In this document: positions 1-8,916 of the stretch, piece by piece
How the letters are laid out: every line of letters begins with the position of its first letter
How positions within the stretch are numbered: the first letter of the stretch is position 1
Source: 3107 sp965216225
GTDB lineage: Bacteria > Pseudomonadota > Alphaproteobacteria > Rhodobacterales > Rhodobacteraceae
Assembly: GCA_965216225.1 (NCBI GenBank)
Contig: CBDCFF010000027.1
Span: 1-64,000, forward strand
DNA length: 64,000 bases
Direction: 5' to 3'
Position numbers and translations under genes: made by a program
The notes under the pieces: generated by a model
Database searches by the model: none
What the model saw: only the letters and a program-made list of their open reading frames with translations
What the model was told of the DNA's origin: nothing

Positions 1-272
1 GACGACGTCAGGCAGACCTTGCCGTCTTTAGCAGCAGGCCAAACAAACCGGCCCCGTTCAAGACGCTTGGAAAACAGGCAGGCTCCCTGGCTGTCCCACC
101 AGATAATTTTGAGCAAATCACCACGCCGCCCCCGAAACACAAATAGATGGCCGGAAAACGGATCCTCTGCCAAAACCTGCTCGGCCTGTGCCGCCAGAGT
201 ATTGAAACCCCGCCGCATGTCTGTCACGCCCGCCGCCAGCCAGACCCGTGTGTTGCTTGGCACGGGGATCAC
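1..272 (-). CDS. tnpB: IS66 accessory protein TnpB, partial
   Basis: IS66 Orf2/TnpB-type protein, needed with TnpA and TnpC for transposition of the element. The segment covers the N-terminal ~90 residues and has the family signature (VTDMRRGFNTLA, FRGRRGDLLKIIWWD). It starts at a GTG at 272 that overlaps the tnpA stop codon (GTGA), so translation is probably coupled. The 3' end is cut by the window edge. Confidence 0.85.
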   Translation of the reverse strand, partial: MIPVPSNTRVWLAAGVTDMRRGFNTLAAQAEQVLAEDPFSGHLFVFRGRRGDLLKIIWWDSQGACLFSKRLERGRFVWPAAKDGKVCLTS

Positions 273-631
273 GAAGAAAGCCCTTTCAACAAACGTGCCA
301 ACATATCCGCATCAAAACCGCCCTCGGCTATAATCCGGTGACCGTTGGATAGCTCGATCTCAATTCGGCCTGACAGAGTGCTGGTCACGGCTGGATCAAC
401 GCTGGCTGACGCTTCAATCTCGACTGGCAAAAATACAGGGCCGTCAGCTTTCGGCACAACATCCACGGCGGGAGCATACCGATCATCCTTCAGCCATTTG
501 AATATCAGATTGGCATTCATCGCATACCGACGTGCAACCTGCGCAACCGAAACACCAGCCGCCGTCGTCTGAAAACAGATTGAACGCTTCTCATCATCCG
601 GCCAACGCCGCTTCTTCTGCTTCACAGCCAT
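269..631 (-). CDS. tnpA: IS66 protein TnpA (Orf1), helix-turn-helix
   Basis: A 120-residue IS66 Orf1 protein with an N-terminal helix-turn-helix (GVSVAQVARRYAMNANLIF, about residues 25-45) followed by a linker and the conserved FLPVEI segment. The family normally has three genes, tnpA-tnpB-tnpC, and this copy keeps that order with a 4-bp overlap to tnpB. It starts 85 bp inside the terminal repeat. It looks intact. Confidence 0.9.
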   Translation of the reverse strand: MAVKQKKRRWPDDEKRSICFQTTAAGVSVAQVARRYAMNANLIFKWLKDDRYAPAVDVVPKADGPVFLPVEIEASASVDPAVTSTLSGRIEIELSNGHRIIAEGGFDADMLARLLKGLSS

Positions 632-716
632 AGAGTGCCCCTAAGTGTCCTCTATCAATGGTGGACACTAACCCATCAAAATCTGCGCCGTTAGGCGGGG
701 CACACCGGACGCTTAC

Positions 717-1122
717 GGTTCAAGTACTGATCCCGGCGGTATTCCGGCGGCGGCGCGCAACCAGCCGCTTTCGAACAATGGCGTCGTCACGCAATCCTCG
801 ATTGGCGACAATGGTGTGACGACCGACGACATCACTATTGTGGTGAACCGTGTGACGGGAAGCGGCGAGGTCACCTATACGGTGTCCAACGGCGATGAAT
901 GGTCTCTCAGCACAGCCGTAACTGCACTTGGGGAGGGCACTGTTCAAGACGGAGTTGCCCTTCAGTTTCGCACGGATATCGAATCCGGGTCGGACGACGA
1001 TTATCTGGTTTGGGGAAGTTGGGCGAACTCCGGGGACGGGGGTGCCTCTACGCATGAGGAAACCACTCAGGGTGCGTTTGCCGCCGGCAGCGAACCTTTC
1101 ACGGAGGGCAACCTGGCGGATG
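717..1122 (+). pseudogene. Fragment of a TbpB-like surface protein gene
   Basis: An open frame runs through this whole stretch with no start of its own, lying between the terminal repeats of two IS66 elements. The translation is acidic and rich in Gly, Ser and Thr. It contains YLVWGSWANSG followed by GAFAAGSEPF, which resembles the barrel motif of transferrin-binding-protein-B-like surface lipoproteins and autotransporter-like proteins of Rhodobacterales. Both ends are lost: the frame exits at 1123 into IS66 sequence and stops there. The parent gene was probably destroyed by the flanking insertions. The family assignment rests on motif resemblance only. Confidence 0.5.
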
Positions 1123-1168
1123 GTGACCGTTCGGTGAAGGAGCCCTGGCGTACTGCCGGTCGTCCCGG

Positions 1169-2685
1169 TTACGCTGCTGATGCAGCGTAACGCCACGGCA
1201 TCAACTGGTCCAGCCGAGTGATCTTGTGATCCGCGATGCGGGCGAGAACCCATGTGAGCCAGGCTTGTGGATCGACTTTATCAAGCTTTGCCGTTTCGAT
1301 CAGGGTGTAGGCGATGGCCATGGCTTTGCCACCGCCCTCGGAACCGGCGAACATCCAATTTTTGCGACCTGTGGCGACAGGTTTTATAGCGCGTTCGGCG
1401 ATGTTGTTGTCCGCTTCCAGAAAGCCATGGTTCAAATAACCGCGTGCCTTTGGCAAACGACCAAGGGCATAACGGATCGCTTGGGCCAGAGGCGACTTGC
1501 CAGATATATTTGGCAACTGCGCGTGTAACCAGGTCTCAAGTTCATCGAAGATCGGTTTTGCCTTTTCCTGACGGATGGCAACGCGCTCTTCAGACGGTTT
1601 GCCACGCGCCTCTTTCTCGACGGCATGGAGTTCCGCGATCCGGCGGAGGGCTTCTTCGGCAATCGATGAGCCTTGCGCGGCAAAGATGTCTACAAGCTTG
1701 CTCTGACGTGCGCCAAACAAGCCATCTCCTGGGCCTTGTCCTCACCGAATACCCCGTTGAAGCCGGAATACCCGTCCGCATGGACCCAGCCTTTGTAGCC
1801 GGAGAGATGTGAGACGGGATGTTCGCCCTTGCGATCAATCGTGAACTGATACCACGCGCAGGGCGGTGATGATCCAGACCATGGTCGTTCATCGCGAACA
1901 CAGGTCCAGACACGGGCGGTCCTGGTCCTCTTGTTGCCGGGGGCCTGCATTTTAACAGGCGTATCATCAGCGAAGATGGCCGCGCCTCGGCGGACCATTC
2001 GGCCAATGATGTCAGCCAGAGGTTCCAGAAGCGCGGTGGAGCCGCCAACCCAATTGGTCAGAGTTGATCGATTAAGATCAACGCCTTCACGGGCGTATAT
2101 TTGCGACTGACGGTAGAGCGGCAGGTGGTCCGCGTATTTGCTGACCAACACGTGCGCCAGCAGCCCCGGTCCCGGGCGGCCACGTTCGATCGGGCGCGAT
2201 GGCAGCGGCGATTGGACAATGGCCTCGCAACAGGAACAGGCCATACGCGGACGCACGATCCGGTTCACGACAAAACGCCCCGGTTTGTATTCCAACTCCT
2301 CGGTCACGTCCTCACCGAGCCTCTTCAACGCCCCACCGCAACGTCGGCAGTCCTCGCCCGGCGACAAGACCTCTTCGTGCCGGTCCGGATGATCGGGCAA
2401 GGGCTTGCGGCTGTGCCGGCGGGCCGGTTTGTCCGTTTCAGGCGTTGGAGCAGGCGCCGCCTGTTCTCCAGCGGCTTCGGCAATCGCCTCATCTTCCCGG
2501 AAGACCGGATTGAGCTGGTCGAGGCTTTCTGATTTCGATCCAGACCGGTGCCGGTCATGCCCCGCCAGTTGGTGTTGGAGTTGTTCCACCTTCAGGGTCA
2601 GCGCCTTGACTTCATCGGCCAGAAGCCGGTTCACTGCCCGCAGTTCCGCAGGATCATCCGGGGCTATGTCGAGGTCCTTCAGCAT
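1169..2685 (-). pseudogene. tnpC: IS66 transposase TnpC, frameshifted
   Basis: Corresponds to the intact 505-residue TnpC at 55557-57074. It keeps the N-terminal coiled region, the Cys-rich zinc-binding block (CRRCGG and CSCC) and the DDE_Tnp_IS66 core (FADDTPVKM; EADNNIAER). One base is missing near 1696-1704, where the intact copy reads GTCAGACGC. This splits the gene into two frames (2685-1690 and 1720-1169), so copy 1 should not make a working transposase by itself. Confidence 0.92.
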
Positions 2686-3103
2686 CACCGATCCTATACC
2701 GGATCAGCATTCCGGGGTGAACCCCGAAAGCGCGCAAAGCCTCGTATTTATTGACCTGTCCTACGCTCAACGGTCTCCAGGTTTTACGGGGCATCCGCCA
2801 GTCAATCCCCTCCAACAGCATTGAGAGCTGCGCGGGTGTGACGCTGATCCTGCCGTCCTTTGCAGCGGGCCAGACAAACCGCCCTTTCTCCAACCGCTTC
2901 GAAAACAGGCACGCACCCTGGCAATCCCACCAGATGATCTTCAACAGATCGCCGCGCCGACCCCGGAACACGAACAGGTGGCCGGAATACGGGTCTTCGG
3001 CCAAAACCTTCCCGGCCTGGGCCGCCAGCGTATTGAACCCTCGCCGCATGTCCGTGACACCCGCCGACAGCCACACCCGCGTGTTGCCCGGCACCGGGAT
3101 CAA
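2654..3103 (-). CDS. tnpB: IS66 accessory protein TnpB with lost stop codon
   Basis: IS66 Orf2 protein with VTDMRRGFNTLAAQAGK and RRGDLLKIIWWD. It starts at TTG 3103, overlapping the tnpA stop. The two sister copies end after RPLSVG at a TAG. Here that codon is CAG, so the frame runs on for 34 extra residues and overlaps the tnpC start. Whether the extension matters is unknown. Confidence 0.85.
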   Translation of the reverse strand: MIPVPGNTRVWLSAGVTDMRRGFNTLAAQAGKVLAEDPYSGHLFVFRGRRGDLLKIIWWDCQGACLFSKRLEKGRFVWPAAKDGRISVTPAQLSMLLEGIDWRMPRKTWRPLSVGQVNKYEALRAFGVHPGMLIRYRIGDAEGPRHSPG

Positions 3104-3468
3104 GACATCAGCCCCTTCAGCAGCCGCGCCAGCACATCAGGATCGAACCCACCCTCGGCGCTGATCCGGTGACCGCCAGCCAACTCAATCTCGATACCGC
3201 CACCGAAGGCGCCGGGACCGGATGGCTGCGCCGGTTCCGGATGTGAAGCAGCCGGAGAAATCTCAACCGGCAGAAACACGGATCCAGCTACGACCTCGGT
3301 GAAATCTGGCGCAAAACGCGGGTCCTTCAGCCATTTGAAGATCAGATTGGCGTTCATCGCGTAGCGCCGCGCAACCTGAGCCACAGAAACACCCGGCGCG
3401 GCAGTCTGCAGGCAGATCGAACGCTTCTCGTCGTCCCACCAAATTCGCTTCTTGCGACTGCCAGCCAT
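3100..3468 (-). CDS. tnpA: IS66 protein TnpA (Orf1)
   Basis: A 122-residue helix-turn-helix protein (QVARRYAMNANLIFKWLKD), almost identical to the TnpA of copies 2 and 3. The ATG at 3468 is chosen because the family starts MAG..KKR; an in-frame start 21 bp upstream adds unconserved residues. It overlaps tnpB by 4 bp. Confidence 0.9.
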   Translation of the reverse strand: MAGSRKKRIWWDDEKRSICLQTAAPGVSVAQVARRYAMNANLIFKWLKDPRFAPDFTEVVAGSVFLPVEISPAASHPEPAQPSGPGAFGGGIEIELAGGHRISAEGGFDPDVLARLLKGLMS

Positions 3469-3553
3469 AGAGTGCCTCATGGTGTCCACTATCGATGGTG
3501 GACACTATCGGCTCCTCCGCCCCCGCGTTAGGTCGGCTTCAACGGACGCTCAC

Positions 3554-4325
3554 CCTTGATGCGGCCGTTGAACCTCTCGACCATGCCGTTGGTTTGGGGC
3601 GACTTCGGCGGGGTCAAGCGGTGGTCGATATCAAGGTCTGCGCAAAGCGCATCGAACGCATGCGCGCCGGTTGCAGCGCGTTTGCGTAGACCAAACAGCC
3701 GGTCGGTGAACTCCTTGCCGTTATCGGTCAACACAGTGCGGATGCAAATCGGGCAGGCCCGTTCCAGATCGCGCAGGAAGCGGCGGGCGTTGGCGGCAGT
3801 CCTGGCTTTGAAGACACGAATGAAGACCCAACGCGTCGCCCGGTCGATGGCCACGAAAAGATAGCGGCGCGAGGTTTCATCGGCCATTTGCGGTAGGTAT
3901 TTCAGGTCGATGTGTATGTATCCTGGCTCGTAGGCCTTGAAGGCGCTGTGCTTCGGCTTCGGTGCTTTGGCCTTCAGATCGCGTAGGTTTCCCACACCAT
4001 GACGACGAAGGCAGCGGTCCAGGCCAGAGCGCGAGGCATTCGGATTCAGGAACTCTCGCACCACCGCCAGCAGGTCGTCGAGTGATACCAGCAGCGTCCT
4101 GCGCAAGGTCACCGCAACCGCCTCTTGCGCCGGTGTCAGCGTGGTTTGCAGCCGGTGTGGCGTGTGGCTGCGATCCTCGACGCCATCGCGGCGCCGCCAT
4201 TTGTAGACAGTCTGCTCGGTCGTCCCGTATCGCTCCGCCAAGATGGAAGCAGACGCATCACTGGCCTGGAGGGCCGACCGAACCTTCGGCGTCGTTGTAG
4301 CCTGCTTGTGAAGTTGGATCACCAT
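3554..4325 (-). pseudogene. IS481 transposase, C-terminally truncated
   Basis: An N-terminal helix-turn-helix (ASILAERYGTTEQTVYKWRR) is followed by an rve-type DDE core: IHIDLKYLPQM, LTDNGKEFTD and QTNGMVERFNGRI all remain, so the three catalytic acids are present. The chain then enters IS66 sequence after NGRI and stops 8 residues later, losing ~66 C-terminal residues compared with the intact 323-residue copy. Probably inactive. Confidence 0.9.
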
Positions 4326-4417
4326 GGTCGCACCCCGTCCCGAATGTCCCCCGGAACCGACCTTGCCATGAAAAGGGCAGATCGACGAGGGGAAATATGA
4401 TCATACGGGATGGAACA
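3554..4417 (-). mobile_element. IS481-A fragment, truncated by IS66-A copy 1
   Basis: The outer end (TGTTCCATCCCGTATG read on the minus strand from 4417) and the first ~257 codons match the intact IS481 at 41195-42253. The last ~200 bp are missing and replaced by the IS66 end at 3553. The flank beyond 4417 reads tatagt toward the element, a variant of the CTAG-like target seen next to the other IS481 copies. Confidence 0.9.
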
Positions 4418-4419
4418 AC

Positions 4420-4648
4420 TATACACCCAAAACCAACGGCAAGGCCGAGCAGTTCATCCAGTCGTCTCTGCGCGAGTGGGCGTATGGGCACGCCTGCAAC
4501 ACGTCAGAACAACGAAAGGCTGAACTGCCTTACTGGCTGCATCACTACAATTGGCATCGCCCGCACGCTGGCATAAAACGAAAACCACCCATCAGCCGAT
4601 CAGGCTGGGATGCGAACAACCTGTTGAGACTCCACAAACCTTGTCCAT
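4420..4648 (+). mobile_element. C-terminal remnant of a different IS481-type transposase
   Basis: An open stretch encodes YTPKTNGKAEQFIQSSLREW, then WHRPHAGIKRKPP and SGWDANNLLRLH, the typical C-terminal end of another IS481/rve transposase subgroup, including the catalytic Glu context (GKAEQF). The 5' part is missing, cut by the IS481-A end at 4417. The inner end is placed approximately, near a possible terminal repeat around 4630-4650. Confidence 0.75.
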
Positions 4649-4751
4649 CAAGGACTTGTGCGACGCCTGCGGTCTGCGCGGCCACCTTCCCGGCGACCTC
4701 ACCTGTCACCGAAAGCCCGGATGACCCGGAAGTTCGTGCAGCTTTTTCTTC

Positions 4752-4889
4752 ACGCGCCTCTTCCAGCCGCTTCAACTGCATCGACACGGCCGATTGCGTC
4801 AGATGCAGAAAACCGGCGGCCCTGGTCACGCCCCCGGTATCGGCAACAGCGACGAAGGAACGCAGAGCGGTCATGTCCAGATTGCGCAC
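4752..4889 (-). pseudogene. LysR-type regulator, N-terminal remnant
   Basis: The first ~46 residues form a LysR helix-turn-helix (MRNLDMTALRSFVAVADTGG, then GFLHLTQSAVSMQLKRLEEA). After that the sequence stops resembling the family and reads into IS481 debris. The effector-binding domain is missing, so the gene is dead. It diverges from the gene at 5212; whether it controlled that gene cannot be told from the sequence. Confidence 0.75.
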
Positions 4890-5211
4890 TTATCAATTTC
4901 TGTGATTGTTCAGGGCGAAAATATTCGGTTTCGCAATGAATCACATTGCCCCATGTATATCAACACGATTGCTGGAAAGAGCCCGACATGCCGCGAAAGG
5001 AAAGGATATGGCCGACATTACCTGCCGCGCAGAGCGCTTCCCCGCCGCTTCCGGGGCGTGCCTTCCCACGGGCTGCGCCGAATTGACGGAAAAATTTCGG
5101 CATCGACTTGCGGATTTTCTTGAAAATCCGGCCATCTTTGCCAATATTCCACAGAGAGGGTGGCCCGAATCCGGGCCGTCCGGGTTAATTCGAGCTTTGG
5201 AGACCAGAAAA
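4890..5211. other. Intergenic region upstream of the BI-1 gene
   Basis: No convincing gene. The frame of the downstream Bax-inhibitor gene stays open back to 4906, but the added residues look unlike the family, and a good ribosome-binding site (GGAG at 5199-5202) supports the start at 5212. The AT-rich part around 4900-4960 probably holds the promoters of the divergent genes. I could not identify exact -35/-10 boxes. Confidence 0.5.
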
Positions 5212-5988
5212 ATGGCTGAATTCCATCAGGTCGGCGTTCGGGCGGGCACCCGCTCTGCCGAAATTGACGAGGGCCTGCGCGCCCATATGAACAAGGTCTA
5301 CGGCACCATGTCCGTGGGCATGTTGATCACTTTCCTCGCCGCCTGGGCGATTTCCGGCCTGTCGATCACCACTGATCCGTCGCTGGGTGTCGCACAGATC
5401 GGCGCGGGCAAATACCTGACCTCGCTGGGTGCGACGATCTACACCACGCCCCTGAAATGGGTGATCATGTTTGCGCCGCTGGCCTTCGTTTTCGGTTTCA
5501 GCGCCGCCATCAACCGCCTGTCCGCCGCTGCTGCGCAGCTCGTGTTCTACGCCTTTGCCGCCGTCATGGGCCTGTCGATCAGCTGGATATTCCTGATCTA
5601 TACCGGGTTCTCGATCATTCAGGTCTTTCTGGTGACTTCGATCGCCTTTGCCGGCCTCTCGCTTTGGGGGTACACGACCAGCAAGGACATCTCCGGCTGG
5701 GGATCGTTTTTGATCATGGGCGTGATCGGCCTGATCGTGGCGTCGATCTTCAACATCTTCCTGGGCAGCCCGGCCATCGCTTTTGCGGTCTCGATTCTGG
5801 GCGTGCTGATCTTTGCGGCCCTGACCGCCTATGACACGCAGAAAATCAAGAACACCTACCTGCAAATGGCCCATTCAGGTGATCGGGAATGGCTTGGCAA
5901 GGCCGCAATAATGGGCGCGCTGAACCTGTATCTGGACTTCATCAACATGTTCATGTTCCTGCTGAGCATCCTGGGGAACAGGGAATAA
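5212..5988 (+). CDS. Bax inhibitor-1 (BI-1/YccA) family membrane protein
   Basis: A 258-residue integral membrane protein of the Bax inhibitor-1/TMBIM family (UPF0005), whose bacterial members are pH-sensitive calcium-leak channels or protease (FtsH) modulators. About seven hydrophobic helices are visible at residues 32-52, 83-100, 107-127, 133-154, 163-183, 187-207 and 227-252. The two conserved C-terminal aspartates are present in LTAYDTQKI and YLDFINMF. The start is chosen for GGAG at 5199-5202 and because the family begins with MAEF-like residues. It is followed by a hairpin terminator. It looks intact and is probably a single-gene unit. Confidence 0.93.
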   Translation: MAEFHQVGVRAGTRSAEIDEGLRAHMNKVYGTMSVGMLITFLAAWAISGLSITTDPSLGVAQIGAGKYLTSLGATIYTTPLKWVIMFAPLAFVFGFSAAINRLSAAAAQLVFYAFAAVMGLSISWIFLIYTGFSIIQVFLVTSIAFAGLSLWGYTTSKDISGWGSFLIMGVIGLIVASIFNIFLGSPAIAFAVSILGVLIFAALTAYDTQKIKNTYLQMAHSGDREWLGKAAIMGALNLYLDFINMFMFLLSILGNRE

Positions 5989-5995
5989 ACATCCC

Positions 5996-6032
5996 GCATC
6001 CTGCCGGGGCGCCGCCTTGGCAGGATGCTTTG
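5996..6032 (+). terminator. Hairpin terminator after the BI-1 gene
   Basis: A perfect 10-bp stem, gcatcctgcc paired with ggcaggatgc, with a 13-nt GC-rich loop and then tttggt. It starts 8 bp after the stop codon. The U-run is short, so efficiency is uncertain. Confidence 0.7.
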
Positions 6033-6147
6033 GTCCGGGCGGGGCAATTGCACGACAGTGCCGATTGGCGATGGGTTGACGGGGCGGCGTGACAGGGCTG
6101 CCCGGCCAACTCCTCCGGGCTGAAATGCCGCTGCAATCCGATCCCGC

Positions 6148-6981
6148 CTATTGCCGCAAGGGAACGCAAAGCATCCTGCGGGCCTGCTGCCAGGTTGCGA
6201 CCGGACGCCCGGATTTCCCGCATGAATCAGTGACCCGCCTGACCAGCGCGGCGTTGGATGGGGCCAGCGTATCGCGGTCAAGCCGAACATTGTCCTCCAG
6301 CCCGGTTCGGGTATGGCCGCCCGCCGCGATGGCCCATTCATTCAGCGTCAGTTGATGCCGTCCAATTCCCGCCGCGCACCATTCCGCCCCCGGCGCCAGC
6401 CTTTTCACGGTCCTGACATAATAGTCGAAGACATCGCGATCGACCGGCATTGCATTCTTCACGCCCATGACGAACTGAACGTACAGCTTGCCCGGAATGC
6501 GCCCGTCCCGGTTCATGGCGACCGCCTGATGGATGTGGCTGAGGTCAAAAGCCTCGATTTCCGGTTTCACGCCGCAGGTGCGCATTTCACCGGCAAGCCA
6601 GTCCACCAGTTCCGGGGCATTCTCGTAGACGCGCGTGGGAAAATTGCAGGACCCCACCGAAAGCGAGGCCATGTCAGGGCGCAGCGGCAGCATCCCGCCC
6701 CGCTCCCGCCCCGCACCGGAGCGGCCGCCGGTAGAGAATTGCACGATCATGCCGGGACAGTGTTTTCTCAGCCCTTCCAGCAGGCACCCGAACTTTTCGG
6801 GGTCCGACGTTGGGGTCTGATCGTCGTTGCGCACATGGCAATGGGCAATGGCGGCACCTGCCTCGAAGGCTTCCTGCGTGCTTTCGACCTGTTCTTCGAC
6901 GGTGATCGGCACCGCAGGGTTGTTTTCCCTGGTCGGCAGAGAGCCGGTGATCGCCACACATATGATGCAGGGTTTCGTCAT
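6148..6981 (-). CDS. BKACE-family (DUF849) beta-keto acid cleavage enzyme
   Basis: A 277-residue protein of the 3-keto-5-aminohexanoate cleavage enzyme family. These zinc-dependent TIM-barrel enzymes condense a beta-keto acid with acetyl-CoA and release acetoacetate plus a CoA ester. Visible marks are the N-terminal IICVAITGSLPTRENNPAVP, the zinc motif HCHVR at about residues 47-51, and the barrel segments FSTGGRSG and VQFVMGVKNAMP. The substrate varies across the family (lysine fermentation, carnitine and other pathways) and cannot be fixed here. It lies 185 bp downstream of pyrF on the same strand, with no obvious functional link. Confidence 0.88.
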   Translation of the reverse strand: MTKPCIICVAITGSLPTRENNPAVPITVEEQVESTQEAFEAGAAIAHCHVRNDDQTPTSDPEKFGCLLEGLRKHCPGMIVQFSTGGRSGAGRERGGMLPLRPDMASLSVGSCNFPTRVYENAPELVDWLAGEMRTCGVKPEIEAFDLSHIHQAVAMNRDGRIPGKLYVQFVMGVKNAMPVDRDVFDYYVRTVKRLAPGAEWCAAGIGRHQLTLNEWAIAAGGHTRTGLEDNVRLDRDTLAPSNAALVRRVTDSCGKSGRPVATWQQARRMLCVPLRQ

Positions 6982-7166
6982 GGCCCGTGGTCCTTGTCCT
7001 GTTGCGTGCGCCCCACCGCCGGAAAATACTGCCGGATGATACTGTCGGATGCCGAAGAAAACAGTTTCGTTGTCCCGGAAGCGGAAACGGGTGTCCAGCC
7101 CGATATTGATGCCGCGCGCGACGGTCCGAAGATTGACATGCGCCGCCTGCGATCCGGTTGCCCCGG

Positions 7167-7892
7167 CTACAGGTTCGGACGCCGCGCCTGTGGCGATCCG
7201 ATTTCCGCCACCACCGCTTCTGCCGCCGCGCGCGGGTCGGGGGCGCGGTGGATCGGCCGGCCCACCACCACATGATCCGCACCGTTGGCAATGGCGCGCG
7301 CCGGTGTTTCCACGCGCTTCTGGTCGCCGGGATCGGCCCCGGCAGGACGGACGCCGGGGGTGACGATCAGACGCCCCCCGGCATTCGGCAGGGCCCGGAT
7401 CAAAGCGGCCTCCCGCGGCGAGGCGATGACGCCGTCGGCGCCCGCTTCGAACGCTTTCAGGGCGCGTTCCAGAACGATGTCCCGCATGTCTCCGGGCTTG
7501 ATCAGCCCGTCATCCAGATCCTGCCGCTCCAGCGAGGTCAGGACAGTCACGGCAAGGATTTTCATGTCCGCCGCGCCCTTGCCCTCCTGCGCGGCACGCA
7601 CCACATGCGGATCGCCGTGGACGGTCAGGAAATCGAAATCGAACCGGGCCAGGGCGCGCACCGCCGCCTCTACCGTCGCGCCGATGTCAAACAGCTTCAT
7701 GTCCAGAAAGATGCGCTTGCCGTGATCGTCCTTCAGTTCGCGCCCCAGCCCCAGCCCGCCGCCGGTCAGCATACCCAGCCCGATCTTGTAGAACCCCACC
7801 GCATCGCCCAGCCTGCCCACCAGGTCAAGCCCCGACAGCGCATCCGGCACATCCAGCGCCACGATCAGGCGGTCATCCGCTTTTGAGGTCAT
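7167..7892 (-). CDS. pyrF: Orotidine 5'-phosphate decarboxylase
   Basis: The last enzyme of de novo UMP synthesis, converting OMP to UMP and CO2 in the cytoplasm. The 241-residue protein has the signature FLDMKLFDIGATV with the catalytic Asp-Lys...Asp set, plus the N-terminal LIVALDVPD and phosphate-binding C-terminal VTPGVRP and VVVGRPI. Its ATG overlaps the trhO stop (ATGA, 7889-7892), so the two are probably translated together. Full length. Confidence 0.96.
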   Translation of the reverse strand: MTSKADDRLIVALDVPDALSGLDLVGRLGDAVGFYKIGLGMLTGGGLGLGRELKDDHGKRIFLDMKLFDIGATVEAAVRALARFDFDFLTVHGDPHVVRAAQEGKGAADMKILAVTVLTSLERQDLDDGLIKPGDMRDIVLERALKAFEAGADGVIASPREAALIRALPNAGGRLIVTPGVRPAGADPGDQKRVETPARAIANGADHVVVGRPIHRAPDPRAAAEAVVAEIGSPQARRPNL

Positions 7893-8851
7893 GCTCCGGC
7901 CCTTTCATCCTGTTCATCCTGCCCGAAATACCCTGCCCGAAGGCATCCCCGCAGACCGGCATGGCTCTCTCCGCGGGCGCGGGCCAGCGCAATCTGCCCC
8001 TGGCGTTCGCGGAACCGGGATTTCCGGTCGCCGGAGGTTTCCCCGACGCACTGATGGCAGTTCACACCCTCTTCATACCCGGCCCGCGCCCTGTCTTCCG
8101 GCAGGATCGGACGGCGGCAGGCAAAGCACAGGCGATGCGGTCCTTCGAGCAGACCGTGCCCCATCGAGACGCGCCGGTCAAAGACGAAGCAGTGCCCCTG
8201 CCAGGTGCTGTCCCCGGCAGGCGCCTCTTGCAGATATTTCAGAATGCCGCCCTTCAGGTGACAGACATCCTGCACACCCTGCCCGATCAGGAAACTGGTG
8301 GATTTCTCGCACCGGATGCCGCCGGTACAGAACATCGCGATCCGTTTATTGCGAAAGCGCCCCCCGTTTTTCCGCCACCAGTCGGGAAATTCGCCAAAGC
8401 ATCCGGTTTTCGGGTCAATCGCGCCCGCGAACGTGCCGAGCGCCACCTCATAGTCATTGCGCGTGTCGATCACCACGACATCATCCCGCCGGATCAGATC
8501 GTTCCAGTCTCCGGGGTCAACATGGCGGCCCACGGCGACGGTCGGATCGACATCCGGCCGGCCCATGGTCACGATTTCCTTCTTCAGCCGCACTTTCATG
8601 CGGTTGAAGGGGACGCCGGACGCCCGGCTTTCCCTGTGCGCCAGACCGGCGCAACCGGGCAGGGACCGTATGTGGGCAAGCACCCGGTCCAGCCCCGCGC
8701 GACGCCCCGCGACCGTGCCATTGATCCCTTCGCGCGCAATCAGAAGGGAGCCTCTGATCCCCTCGGCATCGCAAAGCGCCCGAAGCGGGGCCTGAATGGC
8801 CTTCGGATCCTCAAACCGGGTGAAGTGATAGAGCGCGGCAACCGTAACCAT
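7889..8851 (-). CDS. trhO: tRNA uridine(34) hydroxylase, rhodanese-like
   Basis: A 320-residue protein of the YceA/UPF0176 family. TrhO makes 5-hydroxyuridine at the wobble position of tRNA with molecular oxygen, the first step to cmo5U or mo5U. The N-terminal YceI-like segment (LLIAREGINGTVAG) precedes a rhodanese domain (VVVIDTRNDYE) with active-site Cys175 and Cys181 in CTGGIRCEKS, and a Cys-rich C-terminus (CFACRRPI, CHQCVGE). The start at 8851 is chosen because residues upstream (possible GTG at 8950) lack family similarity. It overlaps pyrF by 4 bp. Confidence 0.92.
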   Translation of the reverse strand: MVTVAALYHFTRFEDPKAIQAPLRALCDAEGIRGSLLIAREGINGTVAGRRAGLDRVLAHIRSLPGCAGLAHRESRASGVPFNRMKVRLKKEIVTMGRPDVDPTVAVGRHVDPGDWNDLIRRDDVVVIDTRNDYEVALGTFAGAIDPKTGCFGEFPDWWRKNGGRFRNKRIAMFCTGGIRCEKSTSFLIGQGVQDVCHLKGGILKYLQEAPAGDSTWQGHCFVFDRRVSMGHGLLEGPHRLCFACRRPILPEDRARAGYEEGVNCHQCVGETSGDRKSRFRERQGQIALARARGESHAGLRGCLRAGYFGQDEQDERAGA

Positions 8852-8916
8852 GGGCGCGGGATTAGCCTGCCCTGCGCACGGGGGCAAGAGCGCGGCGGCA
8901 AGAGCGCGGCGACCGG

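Larger units (their letters stand above)
1..716 (-). mobile_element. IS66-family element (type B), 5' part, runs off the window
   Basis: The terminal inverted repeat is read on the minus strand from 716 (GTAAGCGTCCGGTGTGCC), followed by tnpA and the start of tnpB, the usual IS66 order. The rest, including tnpC, lies outside the window. Its TnpA differs clearly from the other IS66 copies here, so it is a separate IS66 species. The right flank (717 on) is a broken surface-protein gene, so this copy probably inserted there. The duplication cannot be checked because the other end is missing. Confidence 0.85.
1123..3553 (-). mobile_element. IS66-A copy 1 (complete ends, damaged tnpC)
   Basis: Full-length IS66 of 2,431 bp with terminal repeats GTGACCGTTCGGTGAAG (from 1123) and, read from 3553 on the minus strand, GTGAGCGTCCGTTGAAG. 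Near-identical copies lie at 44647-49722 and 54689-57120. Those two have perfect 8-bp duplications. This one does not (ggcggatg on the left, ccttgatg on the right), and its right neighbour is an IS481 transposase missing its C-terminus. The present flanks were therefore probably joined by recombination between IS copies or by a deletion after insertion. Confidence 0.95.

Noticed and set aside
4906..5211. 102-residue N-terminal extension of the BI-1 protein
   Set aside because: In frame, but unlike the family and with a good ribosome-binding site at the later start.
6313..7275. 320-residue plus-strand frame opposite the BKACE gene
   Set aside because: Antisense shadow; the HCHVR zinc motif and family length support the minus strand.
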